Of a stretch of 64,000 bases of DNA, positions 1-9,080 are shown piece after piece (positions within the stretch are counted from its first letter, which is position 1; each line of letters starts with the position of its first letter). Position numbers and translations under genes: made by a program. This stretch comes from Parathalassolituus penaei (lineage in GTDB: Bacteria; Pseudomonadota; Gammaproteobacteria; Pseudomonadales; Oceanobacteraceae). The notes beneath the pieces are model-generated. The model searched no databases. It saw only the letters and a list, made by a program, of their open reading frames with translations, and had not been told where the DNA came from. The stretch lies in assembly GCF_026626885.1 (NCBI RefSeq), contig NZ_JAPNOA010000058.1, forward strand, positions 41,910 to 105,909, in the 5' to 3' direction.

Positions 1-31
1 TTTTATGGATGTCTGAAATGCGAAAGGGGAG

Positions 32-1711
32 TTAGCCCTGTTTCACCAGTGCCAGCATTTCACGGGCGTGTACCAGGGTGTTGTGAGTGATATCAACACC
101 ACCGAGCATACGAGCGATTTCTTCGGTGCGCTGACGTTCATTCAACTCACAAATGCGAGTGTGGGTCTGCTCGTCACCGCTGATCTTGCTGACCATAAAA
201 TGCTGATGGGCCTGGGCGGCGACCTGGGGCTGATGGGTTACACACATGACCTGTCCACGTTCGCCTAATGAGCGCATCAGGCGTCCGACCCGTTCGGCCG
301 TACCACCACCAATACCCACATCGACCTCGTCGAAAATCAGACAGGTCACTTCACTGGTTGCTGCGGTAACCACCTGCACCGCCAGACTGATACGTGACAG
401 TTCACCACCGGAGGCGACTTTGGCCAGTGGTCCTGCGGGCATGCCGGGGTTGGTTTGCACCATAAACTGGATCTGATCAATGCCATGACGGCTGGCTTGC
501 TGACTGTCGAGGGTTTGCAGCTCTGTGAAAAAACGTGCCTTGCCCAGTGCCATGGATTCAAAGTGGCCGCACACATCACGGTCAAGGCGGGCTGCGGCTT
601 CGCTGCGGGCGGCGCTGAGTGCCGTCGCGGCTTCCATAAAGCGGTCATGCAGTTCGACTTCTTGCTGGCGCATGGCATCCAGGTCTTCGTCGGACAGACT
701 CATGGCCGCCAGTGCTGCTTCCTGTTCTTGCCAATGATCGAACAGGCGTTGCGGCTGGATCTGGTGTTTGCGCGCCATGCTGAAGATTTCCCCCAGCCGC
801 TCTTCTACCTGCTGCAGGCGATGCGGGTTGATGTCCACCTGTTCGAGGTAACCGCGCAGCGACGAACCGGCTTCTTCCAGCAGGATATGGGCCTGTTGCA
901 TGAGGTCGCGGGCTTCGTCGAGGCGTGGGTGCTGGTCGTCGATCTTGTCGAGTTGCTGGATGGCTTTCCAGACCATCCGCACGGCACCGGCATCACGGCC
1001 TTCATCACCGGCGCTGGCAGCCAGTGCCTGCTGGCCACTGAGCAGCATGGATTCGGCATTGGCGAGGCGTTTGTGTTCGGTTTCGAGATCGTCGAGTTCG
1101 GTCGCGCCAATGGCCAGCTGACGTAGCTCCTCGACCTGATAACCGAGCAGCTGGCGTTGGGCCAGCAGTTCGGCGCTGGTTTCCTGCAGGCTGCGTAATT
1201 TGCGCGCGAGATGGTTCCAGCTGGTCCAGTATTCCGCGACGGTATCGGCCTGTTTGCGCAGGTTGCCATAGGCGTCAATGATCTGCCGTGGAGTGTCTTT
1301 TTGCAGCAGGCGCTGGTGAGCATGCTGGGAGTGAACTTCAATCAGACACTGTGACAGTTCCCGCAGGTCGTTGGCAGATGCTGCGCGGCCGTTGATATAA
1401 CCACGGGAACGGCCCTCGGCAGATACCACCCGGCGTAGCAGGATCAGGTCGTCTTCATCGGGAATGTCGTGAGCATCGAGCCAGCGCCGTGCCTGCACGT
1501 TGCTGGCGAAGCTGGCACAGACCTCAGCCTTGTCGGCACCACGGCGGACCATGCCGGCGTCAACCCGATCACCGAGGGTAAGGCCTAGAGCATCGAGCAG
1601 AATGGATTTACCGGCACCGGTTTCACCGGTAATGACCGCCATCCCCCGGCGGAATTCGAGTTCGAGATGTTCTACAAGGGCGAATTGGCGAATGGACAGA
1701 TGGACGAGCAT
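32..1711 (-). CDS. recN: DNA repair protein RecN (SMC-like ATPase)
   Basis: RecN is an SMC-like cytosolic ATPase that acts at double-strand breaks in RecA-dependent recombination. The N-terminus has the family pattern of a strand followed by a Walker A loop (GETGAGKS, about residues 28-35). A long central coiled-coil region follows, then a C-terminal ABC signature (ASGGELSRIS) and Walker B (LIFDEVDVGIGG). At 559 residues it matches the usual 550-560. The open frame extends 21 codons further upstream, but the ATG at 1709-1711 (MLVHLSIRQF) gives the conserved N-terminus, so I chose it. The gene lies back to back with grpE, and a LexA-type box sits just upstream. Identification is firm. Confidence 0.96.
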   Translation of the reverse strand: MLVHLSIRQFALVEHLELEFRRGMAVITGETGAGKSILLDALGLTLGDRVDAGMVRRGADKAEVCASFASNVQARRWLDAHDIPDEDDLILLRRVVSAEGRSRGYINGRAASANDLRELSQCLIEVHSQHAHQRLLQKDTPRQIIDAYGNLRKQADTVAEYWTSWNHLARKLRSLQETSAELLAQRQLLGYQVEELRQLAIGATELDDLETEHKRLANAESMLLSGQQALAASAGDEGRDAGAVRMVWKAIQQLDKIDDQHPRLDEARDLMQQAHILLEEAGSSLRGYLEQVDINPHRLQQVEERLGEIFSMARKHQIQPQRLFDHWQEQEAALAAMSLSDEDLDAMRQQEVELHDRFMEAATALSAARSEAAARLDRDVCGHFESMALGKARFFTELQTLDSQQASRHGIDQIQFMVQTNPGMPAGPLAKVASGGELSRISLAVQVVTAATSEVTCLIFDEVDVGIGGGTAERVGRLMRSLGERGQVMCVTHQPQVAAQAHQHFMVSKISGDEQTHTRICELNERQRTEEIARMLGGVDITHNTLVHAREMLALVKQG

Positions 1712-1742
1712 GACGCGGCTCCGGTATCTGAATGTATAACCA

Positions 1743-1758
1743 GTGTTTTTATATACAG
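1743..1758 (-). promoter_or_regulatory. LexA (SOS) box upstream of recN
   Basis: On the minus strand the site reads CTG, then ten A/T bases (TATATAAAAA), then CAC. It differs from the consensus CTG-N10-CAG only in the last base. It lies 31 bp upstream of the recN start, and recN is a classical SOS gene in gammaproteobacteria. LexA control is therefore a strong inference. Confidence 0.75.
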
Positions 1759-1807
1759 TATCAGAGCCTGTCAAGGAACGAAATCGGGTGCTCGTGAAAA
1801 ATTCCCC

Positions 1808-1835
1808 CTTGAATCGTGTTGAGACAGCCCCATAT
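1808..1835 (+). promoter_or_regulatory. sigma-32 heat-shock promoter of grpE
   Basis: A -35 CTTGAA (1808-1813) and a -10 CCCCATAT (1828-1835) are separated by 14 bp. This is a textbook RpoH promoter. It lies 35 bp upstream of the grpE start codon. Confidence 0.9.
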
Positions 1836-1870
1836 AGGTGTCAGTGCATTTACCGACAGAGGAAAAATCC

Positions 1871-2449
1871 ATGGCAGATGAGCAAAAGGTTCAAGACGAA
1901 ACTCTGGAAAACGCAGCAGCCGAAGCTGCCGCAGACGCTGCAGAAGCAGCGGTTGAACCGGATGCCGCTACTGGGGATGAGCTGGCTGCAGCTCGTCAGG
2001 AAATTGCGGACCTGAAAGATCAGATGCTGCGCACTCAGGCAGAGATGCAAAACGTGCGTCGTCGTGCTGAAGCAGATGTGGAAAAAGCCCACAAGTTTGC
2101 CGTTGAGAAATTTGCCAACGAAATGCTGATTGTGGTCGACAACCTGGAACGTGGCCTGGCGGCTGCTCCACAGGACGAATCCACCGTTGCCATTCGTGAA
2201 GGCATCGAGATGACCCTGAATGGTTTTATGTCGGCGCTGGCCAAGTTCAAGGTAGAAGTGGTGGACCCGGTTGGTCAGCCATTCAATCCGGAACTGCATC
2301 AGGCAATCACCATGATTGAAAACGCTGAGCTGGCACCGAACAGCGTAATGGCCGTCATGCAGAAGGGTTATACCCTGGCTGGCCGTCTGCTGCGTCCAGC
2401 AATGGTGGTGGTATCCAAGGGTGGTCCAAGCATCAACGAGCAGGCCTGA
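1871..2449 (+). CDS. grpE: GrpE, nucleotide exchange factor of DnaK
   Basis: GrpE is a cytosolic dimer that releases ADP from DnaK during the chaperone cycle. The protein has 192 residues. An acidic, alanine-rich N-terminal tail is followed by a long coiled-coil helix (about residues 40-95) and a C-terminal beta domain. That domain carries the family stretches [10 protein letters not shown] and [18 protein letters not shown]. An in-frame GTG at 1838 would add 11 residues, but it overlaps the promoter -10 region. The ATG at 1871 is preceded by AGAGGA, so it is preferred. The gene heads the grpE-dnaK-dnaJ heat-shock group. Confidence 0.96.
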   Translation: MADEQKVQDETLENAAAEAAADAAEAAVEPDAATGDELAAARQEIADLKDQMLRTQAEMQNVRRRAEADVEKAHKFAVEKFANEMLIVVDNLERGLAAAPQDESTVAIREGIEMTLNGFMSALAKFKVEVVDPVGQPFNPELHQAITMIENAELAPNSVMAVMQKGYTLAGRLLRPAMVVVSKGGPSINEQA

Positions 2450-2480
2450 TAACCCTGCAAAAAATTGCTGATGACTGCCT

Positions 2481-2508
2481 CTTGAAACCGCGTTGGGCGG
2501 ACACATAT
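2481..2508 (+). promoter_or_regulatory. sigma-32 heat-shock promoter of dnaK
   Basis: CTTGAA (2481-2486), a 14-bp spacer and ACACATAT (2501-2508) match the RpoH consensus. The whole promoter sits between the arms of a perfect 9-bp inverted repeat, GATGACTGC at 2470-2478 and GCAGTCATC at 2510-2518. A transcript reading through from grpE could fold this; a transcript starting at this promoter would lack the left arm. Confidence 0.8.
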
Positions 2509-2593
2509 AGCAGTCATCAAGAAAAACATCTTTTCTGAATCAACGAATTTGATAACGCGCCCCCAAGCGGGTCGTGATCTGGAGAAACCGAAT

Positions 2594-4516
2594 ATGGGCA
2601 AGATTATTGGTATTGACCTGGGCACCACCAACTCATGTGTGGCGATCCTGGATGGCGACAAGACTCGTGTGATCGAGAACTCTGAAGGCGACCGTACCAC
2701 TCCTTCCATCATTGCTTACACTGATGACGAAGTACTGGTTGGTCAGTCTGCCAAGCGTCAGGCCGTTACCAACCCGAAAAACACCCTGTTTGCTGTAAAG
2801 CGTCTGATCGGTCGTCGTTTCAAGGATGACGTGGTTCAGAAAGACATCAGCATGGTGCCGTACAAGATTATCCAGGCCGACAACGGCGATGCGTGGGTAG
2901 AAGTGAAAGGCGACAAATACGCGCCACCACAAATCTCTGCTGAAGTTCTGAAGAAAATGAAGAAAACCGCCGAGGATTTCCTGGGCGAGAAAGTAACTGA
3001 AGCCGTTATCACCGTACCGGCCTACTTCAACGACTCCCAGCGTCAGGCGACCAAAGACGCCGGCCGTATCGCGGGTCTGGAAGTAAAACGTATCATCAAC
3101 GAACCGACTGCTGCGGCTCTGGCTTACGGCATCGATAAAGAAGGCGGCGACCGCACCATCGCGGTATACGACCTGGGTGGTGGTACTTTCGATATTTCCA
3201 TCATCGAAGTGGCTGACGTTGACGGCGAGAAACAATTCGAAGTTCTGGCTACCAACGGTGACACCTTCCTGGGTGGTGAAGACTTCGACCTGCGCGTTAT
3301 CGAATACCTGGCTGGCGAATTCAAGAAAGAATCCGGCATCGACCTGCACAACGATCCACTGGCTCTGCAGCGTCTGAAAGAAGCCGCTGAAAAAGCCAAG
3401 GTTGAGCTGTCTTCCAGCAACCAGACTGACGTGAACCTGCCGTACATCACGGCTGATGCGACTGGTCCAAAACACCTGAACGTAAAACTGACCCGCGCCA
3501 AGCTGGAAAGCCTGGTAGAAGAGCTGGTGATGCGTTCCCTGGAGCCATGCAAGATTGCACTGAAAGACTCCGGTCTGTCTGTGTCTGAGATCGACGAAGT
3601 GATCCTGGTAGGCGGTCAGACCCGTATGCCAATGGTTCAGAAGCAAGTGGCTGAATTCTTCGGCAAGGAACCACGTAAAGACGTGAACCCGGACGAAGCG
3701 GTAGCCGTGGGTGCTGCGATCCAGGGTGCGGTTCTGTCTGGTGACGTAAAAGACGTTCTGCTGCTGGACGTTACTCCGCTGACTCTGGGTATCGAAACCA
3801 TGGGTGGCGTGGCGACTCCGGTAATCGACAAGAACACCACCATTCCGACCAAGAAGTCCCAGGTGTTCTCGACTGCTGATGACAACCAGACTGCCGTGAC
3901 CATTCACGTGGTTCAGGGTGAGCGTAAGCAAGCTGCACAGAACAAGTCTCTGGGTCGCTTCGACCTGGCCGACATTCCGCCAGCGCCACGTGGCATGCCA
4001 CAGATCGAAGTAACCTTTGACATCGACGCCAATGGTATTCTGAACGTGAGCGCGAAAGACAAGGCGACTGGCAAGCAGCAGTCCATCGTGATCAAGGCCT
4101 CTTCCGGTCTGAGCGATGACGAGATTGAACAAATGGTTCGTGATGCTGAAGCCAACGCTGAAGCCGACAAAAAATTTGAAGAGCTGATCCAGGCGCGCAA
4201 CACTGCTGACGGCATGATTCACGCTGTGAAGAAGACCCTGCAGGAAGCTGGCGACAAGGCCACTGCTGACGAAAAAACAGCAATCGAAAAAGCCATTGCT
4301 GATCTGGAAGCGGTTATCAAGTCTGATGACAAAGACGAGATTGAAGCCAAGACCAATGCGCTGACTGAAGCCTCTGGTAAGCTGGCTCAGAAACTGTACG
4401 CTGAACAGGCTGAAGGCCAGCAGGCGGGTGGCAACGCCGGTGGCAATGCTGGCAGTAACGGCAAGCAGGATGATGATGTCGTAGACGCTGAGTTCGAAGA
4501 AGTTAAAGACAAGTAA
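2594..4516 (+). CDS. dnaK: Chaperone protein DnaK (Hsp70)
   Basis: DnaK is an ATP-dependent cytosolic chaperone working with DnaJ and GrpE. At 640 residues it has the normal length. The N-terminal nucleotide-binding domain starts [10 protein letters not shown] and carries [19 protein letters not shown] and the VGGQTRMP loop. The substrate-binding domain follows, starting near [11 protein letters not shown], with a helical lid. The tail is Gly/Asn-rich and ends in acidic residues (EFEEVKDK). An upstream in-frame ATG at 2549 would add 15 non-conserved residues, so the ATG at 2594 with [10 protein letters not shown] is the start. It has its own sigma-32 promoter and lies 105 bp ahead of dnaJ. 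Confidence 0.98.
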   Translation: MGKIIGIDLGTTNSCVAILDGDKTRVIENSEGDRTTPSIIAYTDDEVLVGQSAKRQAVTNPKNTLFAVKRLIGRRFKDDVVQKDISMVPYKIIQADNGDAWVEVKGDKYAPPQISAEVLKKMKKTAEDFLGEKVTEAVITVPAYFNDSQRQATKDAGRIAGLEVKRIINEPTAAALAYGIDKEGGDRTIAVYDLGGGTFDISIIEVADVDGEKQFEVLATNGDTFLGGEDFDLRVIEYLAGEFKKESGIDLHNDPLALQRLKEAAEKAKVELSSSNQTDVNLPYITADATGPKHLNVKLTRAKLESLVEELVMRSLEPCKIALKDSGLSVSEIDEVILVGGQTRMPMVQKQVAEFFGKEPRKDVNPDEAVAVGAAIQGAVLSGDVKDVLLLDVTPLTLGIETMGGVATPVIDKNTTIPTKKSQVFSTADDNQTAVTIHVVQGERKQAAQNKSLGRFDLADIPPAPRGMPQIEVTFDIDANGILNVSAKDKATGKQQSIVIKASSGLSDDEIEQMVRDAEANAEADKKFEELIQARNTADGMIHAVKKTLQEAGDKATADEKTAIEKAIADLEAVIKSDDKDEIEAKTNALTEASGKLAQKLYAEQAEGQQAGGNAGGNAGSNGKQDDDVVDAEFEEVKDK

Positions 4517-4529
4517 TACGACGGATGGG

Positions 4530-4570
4530 AGACGGGAGTCAGTTCACCTCTGGTGGGCTGTCTCCCGTCT
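4530..4570 (+). terminator. Inverted repeat between dnaK and dnaJ (partial terminator or processing hairpin)
   Basis: A perfect 9-bp inverted repeat (AGACGGGAG at 4530-4538 and CTCCCGTCT at 4562-4570) with a 23-nt loop lies in the 105-bp dnaK-dnaJ spacer. No U-run follows. An attenuating or RNA-processing role that lowers dnaJ relative to dnaK is an inference. Confidence 0.4.
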
Positions 4571-4621
4571 TGCGTCTCCAGTGGCTGAAATGTCAGCCCC
4601 CATCTGAGGCAAGACAACATT

Positions 4622-5740
4622 ATGTCCAAACGAGACTATTACGAGGTTCTGGGGGTCGCCAAAGATATCGACGCCAAGGAGCTCAAAAAAGCCTATCGCA
4701 AGCTGGCAATGAAGTATCACCCGGACCGTAATCCGGATGACAAAGAAGCCGAGGCCAAGTTCAAGGAAGCCACTGAGGCTTATGAAGTCCTTGGTGACGA
4801 GCAGAAACGCGCAGCCTACGACCAGTACGGACACGCCGGTGTTGATTCTGGCGCGGGTGGCGGCGGTTACGGTGGTGGCGCTAACTTCAGCGATATTTTC
4901 GGTGATGTATTTGGTGACATCTTTGGTGGCGGTGGTCGTGGCGGCCGTGGTGGTCCTCAGCGGGGTTCCGACCTGCGTTACACCCTCGAACTGACTCTGG
5001 AAGAGGCGGTTCGTGGTGTTGAGAAGAAAATCCGCATTCCAACCCTGACCAACTGTGAAACCTGTAATGGGACCGGTGCCAAGCCTGGCACCAAACCCAA
5101 GACCTGTGGCACCTGTCATGGCCAGGGCCAGATCCGCATGCAACAGGGGTTCTTCTCGGTGCAGCAGACCTGCCCAAGCTGTCGCGGTCAGGGCACGATT
5201 ATTGAAGATCCTTGCACCAGCTGTCATGGCCGTGGTGTGAAGGAAGAAACCAAGACCCTGTCAGTCAAAATTCCGGCGGGGGTGGATACCGGTGATCGTA
5301 TTCGTCTGGCCGGTGAAGGTGAGGCGGGTGCCATGGGCGGTCCGGCCGGTGATCTGTACGTACAGGTGAGTGTGCGTGAGCATTCGCTGTTCCACCGTGA
5401 CGGTCGTAACCTGTACTGCGACGTGCCAATCAGCATCGTGGATGCGGCATTGGGCGGTGAGCTGGAAGTGCCAACTCTGGATGGTCGGGTCAAACTGAAG
5501 ATTCCGGCGGAAACCCAGAGCGGCAAACTGTTCCGTCTGCGTGGCAAGGGCGTTGCTCCGGTTCGTGGTGGCGCTGCTGGCGATCTGCTGTGCCGCGTGC
5601 AGGTAGAAACTCCAGTGAACCTGACGGATCACCAGAAAGATCTGCTCATGCAGTTCCAGGCTTCCCTCAGTGGTGAAAAACACTCACCGCAGAAGAAGAG
5701 CTGGTTTGAAGGCGTGAAAAAGTTCTTTGAAGAAATCTGA
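4622..5740 (+). CDS. dnaJ: Chaperone protein DnaJ (Hsp40)
   Basis: DnaJ is the co-chaperone that delivers substrate to DnaK and stimulates its ATPase. The 372-residue protein has a J domain (1-70) with the HPD motif (KYHPDRN). A Gly/Phe-rich linker follows (about 75-120). A zinc-binding domain carries four CxxCxGxG-type repeats ([24 protein letters not shown] and CTSCHGRG). The C-terminal substrate-binding and dimerisation domain closes the protein. Length and order match class I DnaJ. A strong terminator follows the gene. Confidence 0.97.
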   Translation: MSKRDYYEVLGVAKDIDAKELKKAYRKLAMKYHPDRNPDDKEAEAKFKEATEAYEVLGDEQKRAAYDQYGHAGVDSGAGGGGYGGGANFSDIFGDVFGDIFGGGGRGGRGGPQRGSDLRYTLELTLEEAVRGVEKKIRIPTLTNCETCNGTGAKPGTKPKTCGTCHGQGQIRMQQGFFSVQQTCPSCRGQGTIIEDPCTSCHGRGVKEETKTLSVKIPAGVDTGDRIRLAGEGEAGAMGGPAGDLYVQVSVREHSLFHRDGRNLYCDVPISIVDAALGGELEVPTLDGRVKLKIPAETQSGKLFRLRGKGVAPVRGGAAGDLLCRVQVETPVNLTDHQKDLLMQFQASLSGEKHSPQKKSWFEGVKKFFEEI

Positions 5741-5774
5741 TCTGCCGGGATTATAGACCGACTAATCAGACTGA

Positions 5775-6623
<849 letters not shown>

Positions 6624-6646
6624 TCCTGCTCTGTTCTGATGGTTTG

Positions 6647-6683
6647 AAACAACAAAGCCGGGAAATTCCCGGCTTTGTTGTTT
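6647..6683. terminator. Strong, probably bidirectional terminator after dapB
   Basis: An 18-bp perfect inverted repeat is centred on position 6665. Its arms begin AAACAACAAAGCCGGGAA and end TTTGTTGTTT, giving an A-tract on one side and a T-rich tract on the other. It can end dapB transcription on the plus strand and may also stop minus-strand transcription coming from 6834. Confidence 0.85.
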
Positions 6684-6833
6684 CTGGCGTTCATCCGCTT
6701 TTGGGCCAGGTGATTAACCGTCGTCAGAGCTGGTCGGGCGATACTGTATCTGTCAGGGCTGGGCGCGCGCAGGCTCGGGTTTCCGATCAGCGACAAATCA
6801 CTCCGGAGCTGTGCGGTTAGCTCCGGAGTGATA

Positions 6834-7448
6834 TCAGTCATTAATAGTTAATAGCATGTGATTGAGCCAGCGGTTCAGCATGTCTTCCATGTTATCTGGT
6901 CGACCCATTGGATCCAGCATCATGGTCACCAGCATCTGGCTGTTGCCCAGCATCCACATTGCGCGTTCGCGTGGTGGCAGGCCTTCAAGGCGAGCCAGGC
7001 CATCGGCAATGGCCAGTTCAACCTGTTGTGACAGCATCTCCAGCAGGGTCTGTTGCAAGCTCAGGTAACGTGGCCATACTTCCTCTCGTGGAGATGAGCT
7101 CCACTCCAGCCAGACACGCATATGATCTGGATGGCTCTGGCAGGCGTACAGCATATTGTTGAAGAATGTGCCAATCGCATTGACAGGAGTATCTTCATGG
7201 CGAAATGCCTGTTCGGCCATCTGTTCCATAAAAGCAGCAATTTCGTCCAGAACTTCGGTTACCAGCACTTCGCGGGTTTTGAAGTAGTTGAACACGGTAG
7301 CCACGGATACACCGCCAGCTTCAGCGATATCGGTATGACCACCACGGCCGATGCCGCGACGGGAAAAAGCTTCAATGGCGTAATCAAGCAGTAGGCGTTT
7401 GCGTTCTTCAGGTGCCAGGCGGCGGCGACCATCTACAGCAACAGGCAT
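6834..7448 (-). CDS. TetR-family regulator of the HapR/LuxR/SmcR quorum-sensing type
   Basis: This is a DNA-binding transcription regulator of 204 residues. Its N-terminal helix-turn-helix region reads RRGIGRGGHTDIAEAGG, followed by VSVATVFNYFKTREVLVTEV. That is close to the Vibrio master regulators LuxR, HapR and SmcR. The resemblance continues into the ligand-binding half: WLEWSSSPREEVWP corresponds to the WFEWSASTRDEVWP segment of LuxR (recalled, not searched). Length also matches that subfamily (about 200). The gene stands alone between the dapB terminator and the carAB promoter. GAGGGA precedes the ATG. Which signals or genes it controls cannot be read here. A TetR regulator is certain; the HapR-type assignment is very likely. 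Confidence 0.85.
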   Translation of the reverse strand: MPVAVDGRRRLAPEERKRLLLDYAIEAFSRRGIGRGGHTDIAEAGGVSVATVFNYFKTREVLVTEVLDEIAAFMEQMAEQAFRHEDTPVNAIGTFFNNMLYACQSHPDHMRVWLEWSSSPREEVWPRYLSLQQTLLEMLSQQVELAIADGLARLEGLPPRERAMWMLGNSQMLVTMMLDPMGRPDNMEDMLNRWLNHMLLTIND

Positions 7449-7486
7449 GTCAATCCCTCTCAGATACTTCAGCGTGTCGTCCAGGG

Positions 7487-7525
7487 ATCCTGATTCAGGA
7501 TTCCCCTGTTTCTGACAGAAACAGG
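7487..7525. promoter_or_regulatory. Two adjacent palindromes upstream of the HapR-like gene (candidate operators)
   Basis: A 15-bp palindrome with 7-bp arms (ATCCTGA-T-TCAGGAT, 7487-7501) is followed at once by a 21-bp palindrome with 10-bp arms (CCTGTTTCTG-A-CAGAAACAGG, 7505-7525). They lie 39-77 bp upstream of the regulator's start. TetR-family proteins often bind such sites near their own genes, so autoregulation is an inference. They could instead act as hairpins in the 5' leader. Confidence 0.45.
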
Positions 7526-7709
7526 TTGCTTATGTTGCAACTGGTATGTCGTTACTATGAAAACAATCACCATGAGTTGGAAGGGAATTACGGTTTTAAA
7601 ATGTATGTAACTTTTTGTAAACAAGGGGGTGGGGGAATGTTGCTTTGTAACCGTTGGTAACCGCATGAACACAGGTAAAGATCCATCAACCTGTCAATCC
7701 AAGCCTGTG

Positions 7710-7739
7710 TTGGACAGGTTTGGCAGTATTCCGTATAAT
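7710..7739 (+). promoter_or_regulatory. Sigma-70 promoter of carAB
   Basis: TTGGAC (7710-7715), an 18-bp spacer and a perfect TATAAT (7734-7739) lie about 175 bp upstream of carA. The rest of the gap from 7526 to 7709 shows no gene. Confidence 0.65.
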
Positions 7740-7807
7740 TCGCGGTCAACTAATCTACGGCAGTTGCCGGAAAAAACCGAGAACCTGCCGGAATATTCCG
7801 AAAAGAG

Positions 7808-7843
7808 CGGGATGGGGAGCTTGCGCCGCCATCCCGTTTTTTT
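7808..7843 (+). terminator. Intrinsic terminator (attenuator) in the carA leader
   Basis: CGGGATGG (7808-7815) and CCATCCCG (7829-7836) form a perfect 8-bp stem, followed by seven Ts (7837-7843). It lies between the carA promoter and the carA start, with no gene upstream to terminate, so it looks like a transcription attenuator. A short frame starting at ATG 7812 and ending at 7856 (MGSLRRHPVFLRTV, three Arg codons) overlaps the stem and might be a leader peptide. Its ribosome site is weak. Earlier in the leader are self-complementary CGGCAGTTGCCG and CGGAATATTCCG, possible alternative folds. Confidence 0.6.
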
Positions 7844-7913
7844 ACGCACTGTTTAGAGATGCGGTACCGGCCAGTACCCGCTTGCCTGTTTATCTTTGTT
7901 CGGGGATACAGTT

Positions 7914-9062
7914 TTGTCTACGCCAGCCATTCTAGCTCTTGAAGACGGCAGCCTGTTCAAGGGCACCAGCATTGGTGCCGAGGGTGTGTCTGTCGGTGAG
8001 GTGGTATTCAACACCTCGATGACGGGTTATCAGGAAATCCTGACAGATCCGTCCTATACCAACCAGATCGTCACTCTTACCTACCCACACGTAGGAAACT
8101 ACGGCATCAACTCCGAAGATGTGGAGTCTGCCTCAATTGCCGCCAAAGGGCTGGTAATCCGTGACCTGCCACTGCTGGCTTCCAGCTTCCGCAGTGAACA
8201 GTCTCTGGATACCTACCTGCGTAGCAACAACGTTCTGGGTATTGCTGATATCGATACCCGTCGCCTGACCCGCGTTCTGCGTGAAAAAGGCTCCCTGAAC
8301 GGTTGCATCCTGGCAGGTGCTGATGCCTGGTCTGAAGAAAACCAGCAGAAAGCCCTGGCAGAAGCCCGCGCCTTCCCTGGTCTGAAAGGTATGGACCTGG
8401 CCAAGGTGGTCAGCTGCACCGAAGCCTACCAGTGGACCCAGGCTGACTGGAAACTGGGTAAAGGTTACGGTGAACGTCGCGAAAACCGTTTCAAGGTGGT
8501 TGCCTACGATTTCGGTGTCAAATACAACATCCTGCGTCTGCTGGCCGAGCGTGACTGCGAGCTGGTTGTGGTTCCAGCCCAGACTCCTGCGTCTGAAGTG
8601 CTGGCCATGAATCCGGATGGTGTGTTCCTGTCCAACGGCCCTGGTGATCCGGCGCCATGTGACTATGCTATCGCGGCGATTCGCGAGATTGTGGAAACCG
8701 GTACTCCGGTCTTTGGTATCTGTCTGGGTCACCAGCTGCTGGCGCTGGCGTCCGGAGCCGAGACTGTGAAGATGGGCCATGGTCACCACGGTGCCAACCA
8801 CCCGGTTCAGGATCTGGAAACCGGCAAGGTAATGATCACCAGTCAGAACCACGGTTTTGCGGTAGATGAAGCCACTCTGCCAGCCAACCTGAAAGCGACC
8901 CACAAGTCCCTGTTCGACGGCACCCTGCAGGGTATCGCTCGTACCGACAAACCTGCGTTCAGCTTCCAGGGTCACCCTGAAGCCAGCCCAGGCCCACGTG
9001 ACGTGGCTCCGCTGTTCGACCGCTTTATTGATCTGATGACCGCCGCCAAGGCAAACGCCTAA
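7914..9062 (+). CDS. carA: Carbamoyl-phosphate synthase small (glutaminase) subunit
   Basis: CarA hydrolyses glutamine and passes ammonia to CarB for carbamoyl-phosphate synthesis, feeding arginine and pyrimidine pathways. The 382-residue protein has the small-subunit N-domain and a C-terminal class I glutamine amidotransferase domain. The nucleophile Cys is at about residue 270 ([12 protein letters not shown]), and a conserved His lies in GHPEASPGP. No suitable ATG exists. The best start is the TTG at 7914 behind GGGGA, giving a protein starting (M)[11 protein letters not shown]. This gives the same length as E. coli CarA, which also uses TTG. It lies 18 bp ahead of carB. Confidence 0.96.
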   Translation: MSTPAILALEDGSLFKGTSIGAEGVSVGEVVFNTSMTGYQEILTDPSYTNQIVTLTYPHVGNYGINSEDVESASIAAKGLVIRDLPLLASSFRSEQSLDTYLRSNNVLGIADIDTRRLTRVLREKGSLNGCILAGADAWSEENQQKALAEARAFPGLKGMDLAKVVSCTEAYQWTQADWKLGKGYGERRENRFKVVAYDFGVKYNILRLLAERDCELVVVPAQTPASEVLAMNPDGVFLSNGPGDPAPCDYAIAAIREIVETGTPVFGICLGHQLLALASGAETVKMGHGHHGANHPVQDLETGKVMITSQNHGFAVDEATLPANLKATHKSLFDGTLQGIARTDKPAFSFQGHPEASPGPRDVAPLFDRFIDLMTAAKANA

Positions 9063-9080
9063 CACAGGACTGACCGAGTA

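Noticed and set aside
2633-4222. 529-codon open frame antisense to dnaK
   Set aside because: Shadow frame inside dnaK, explained by its codon use.
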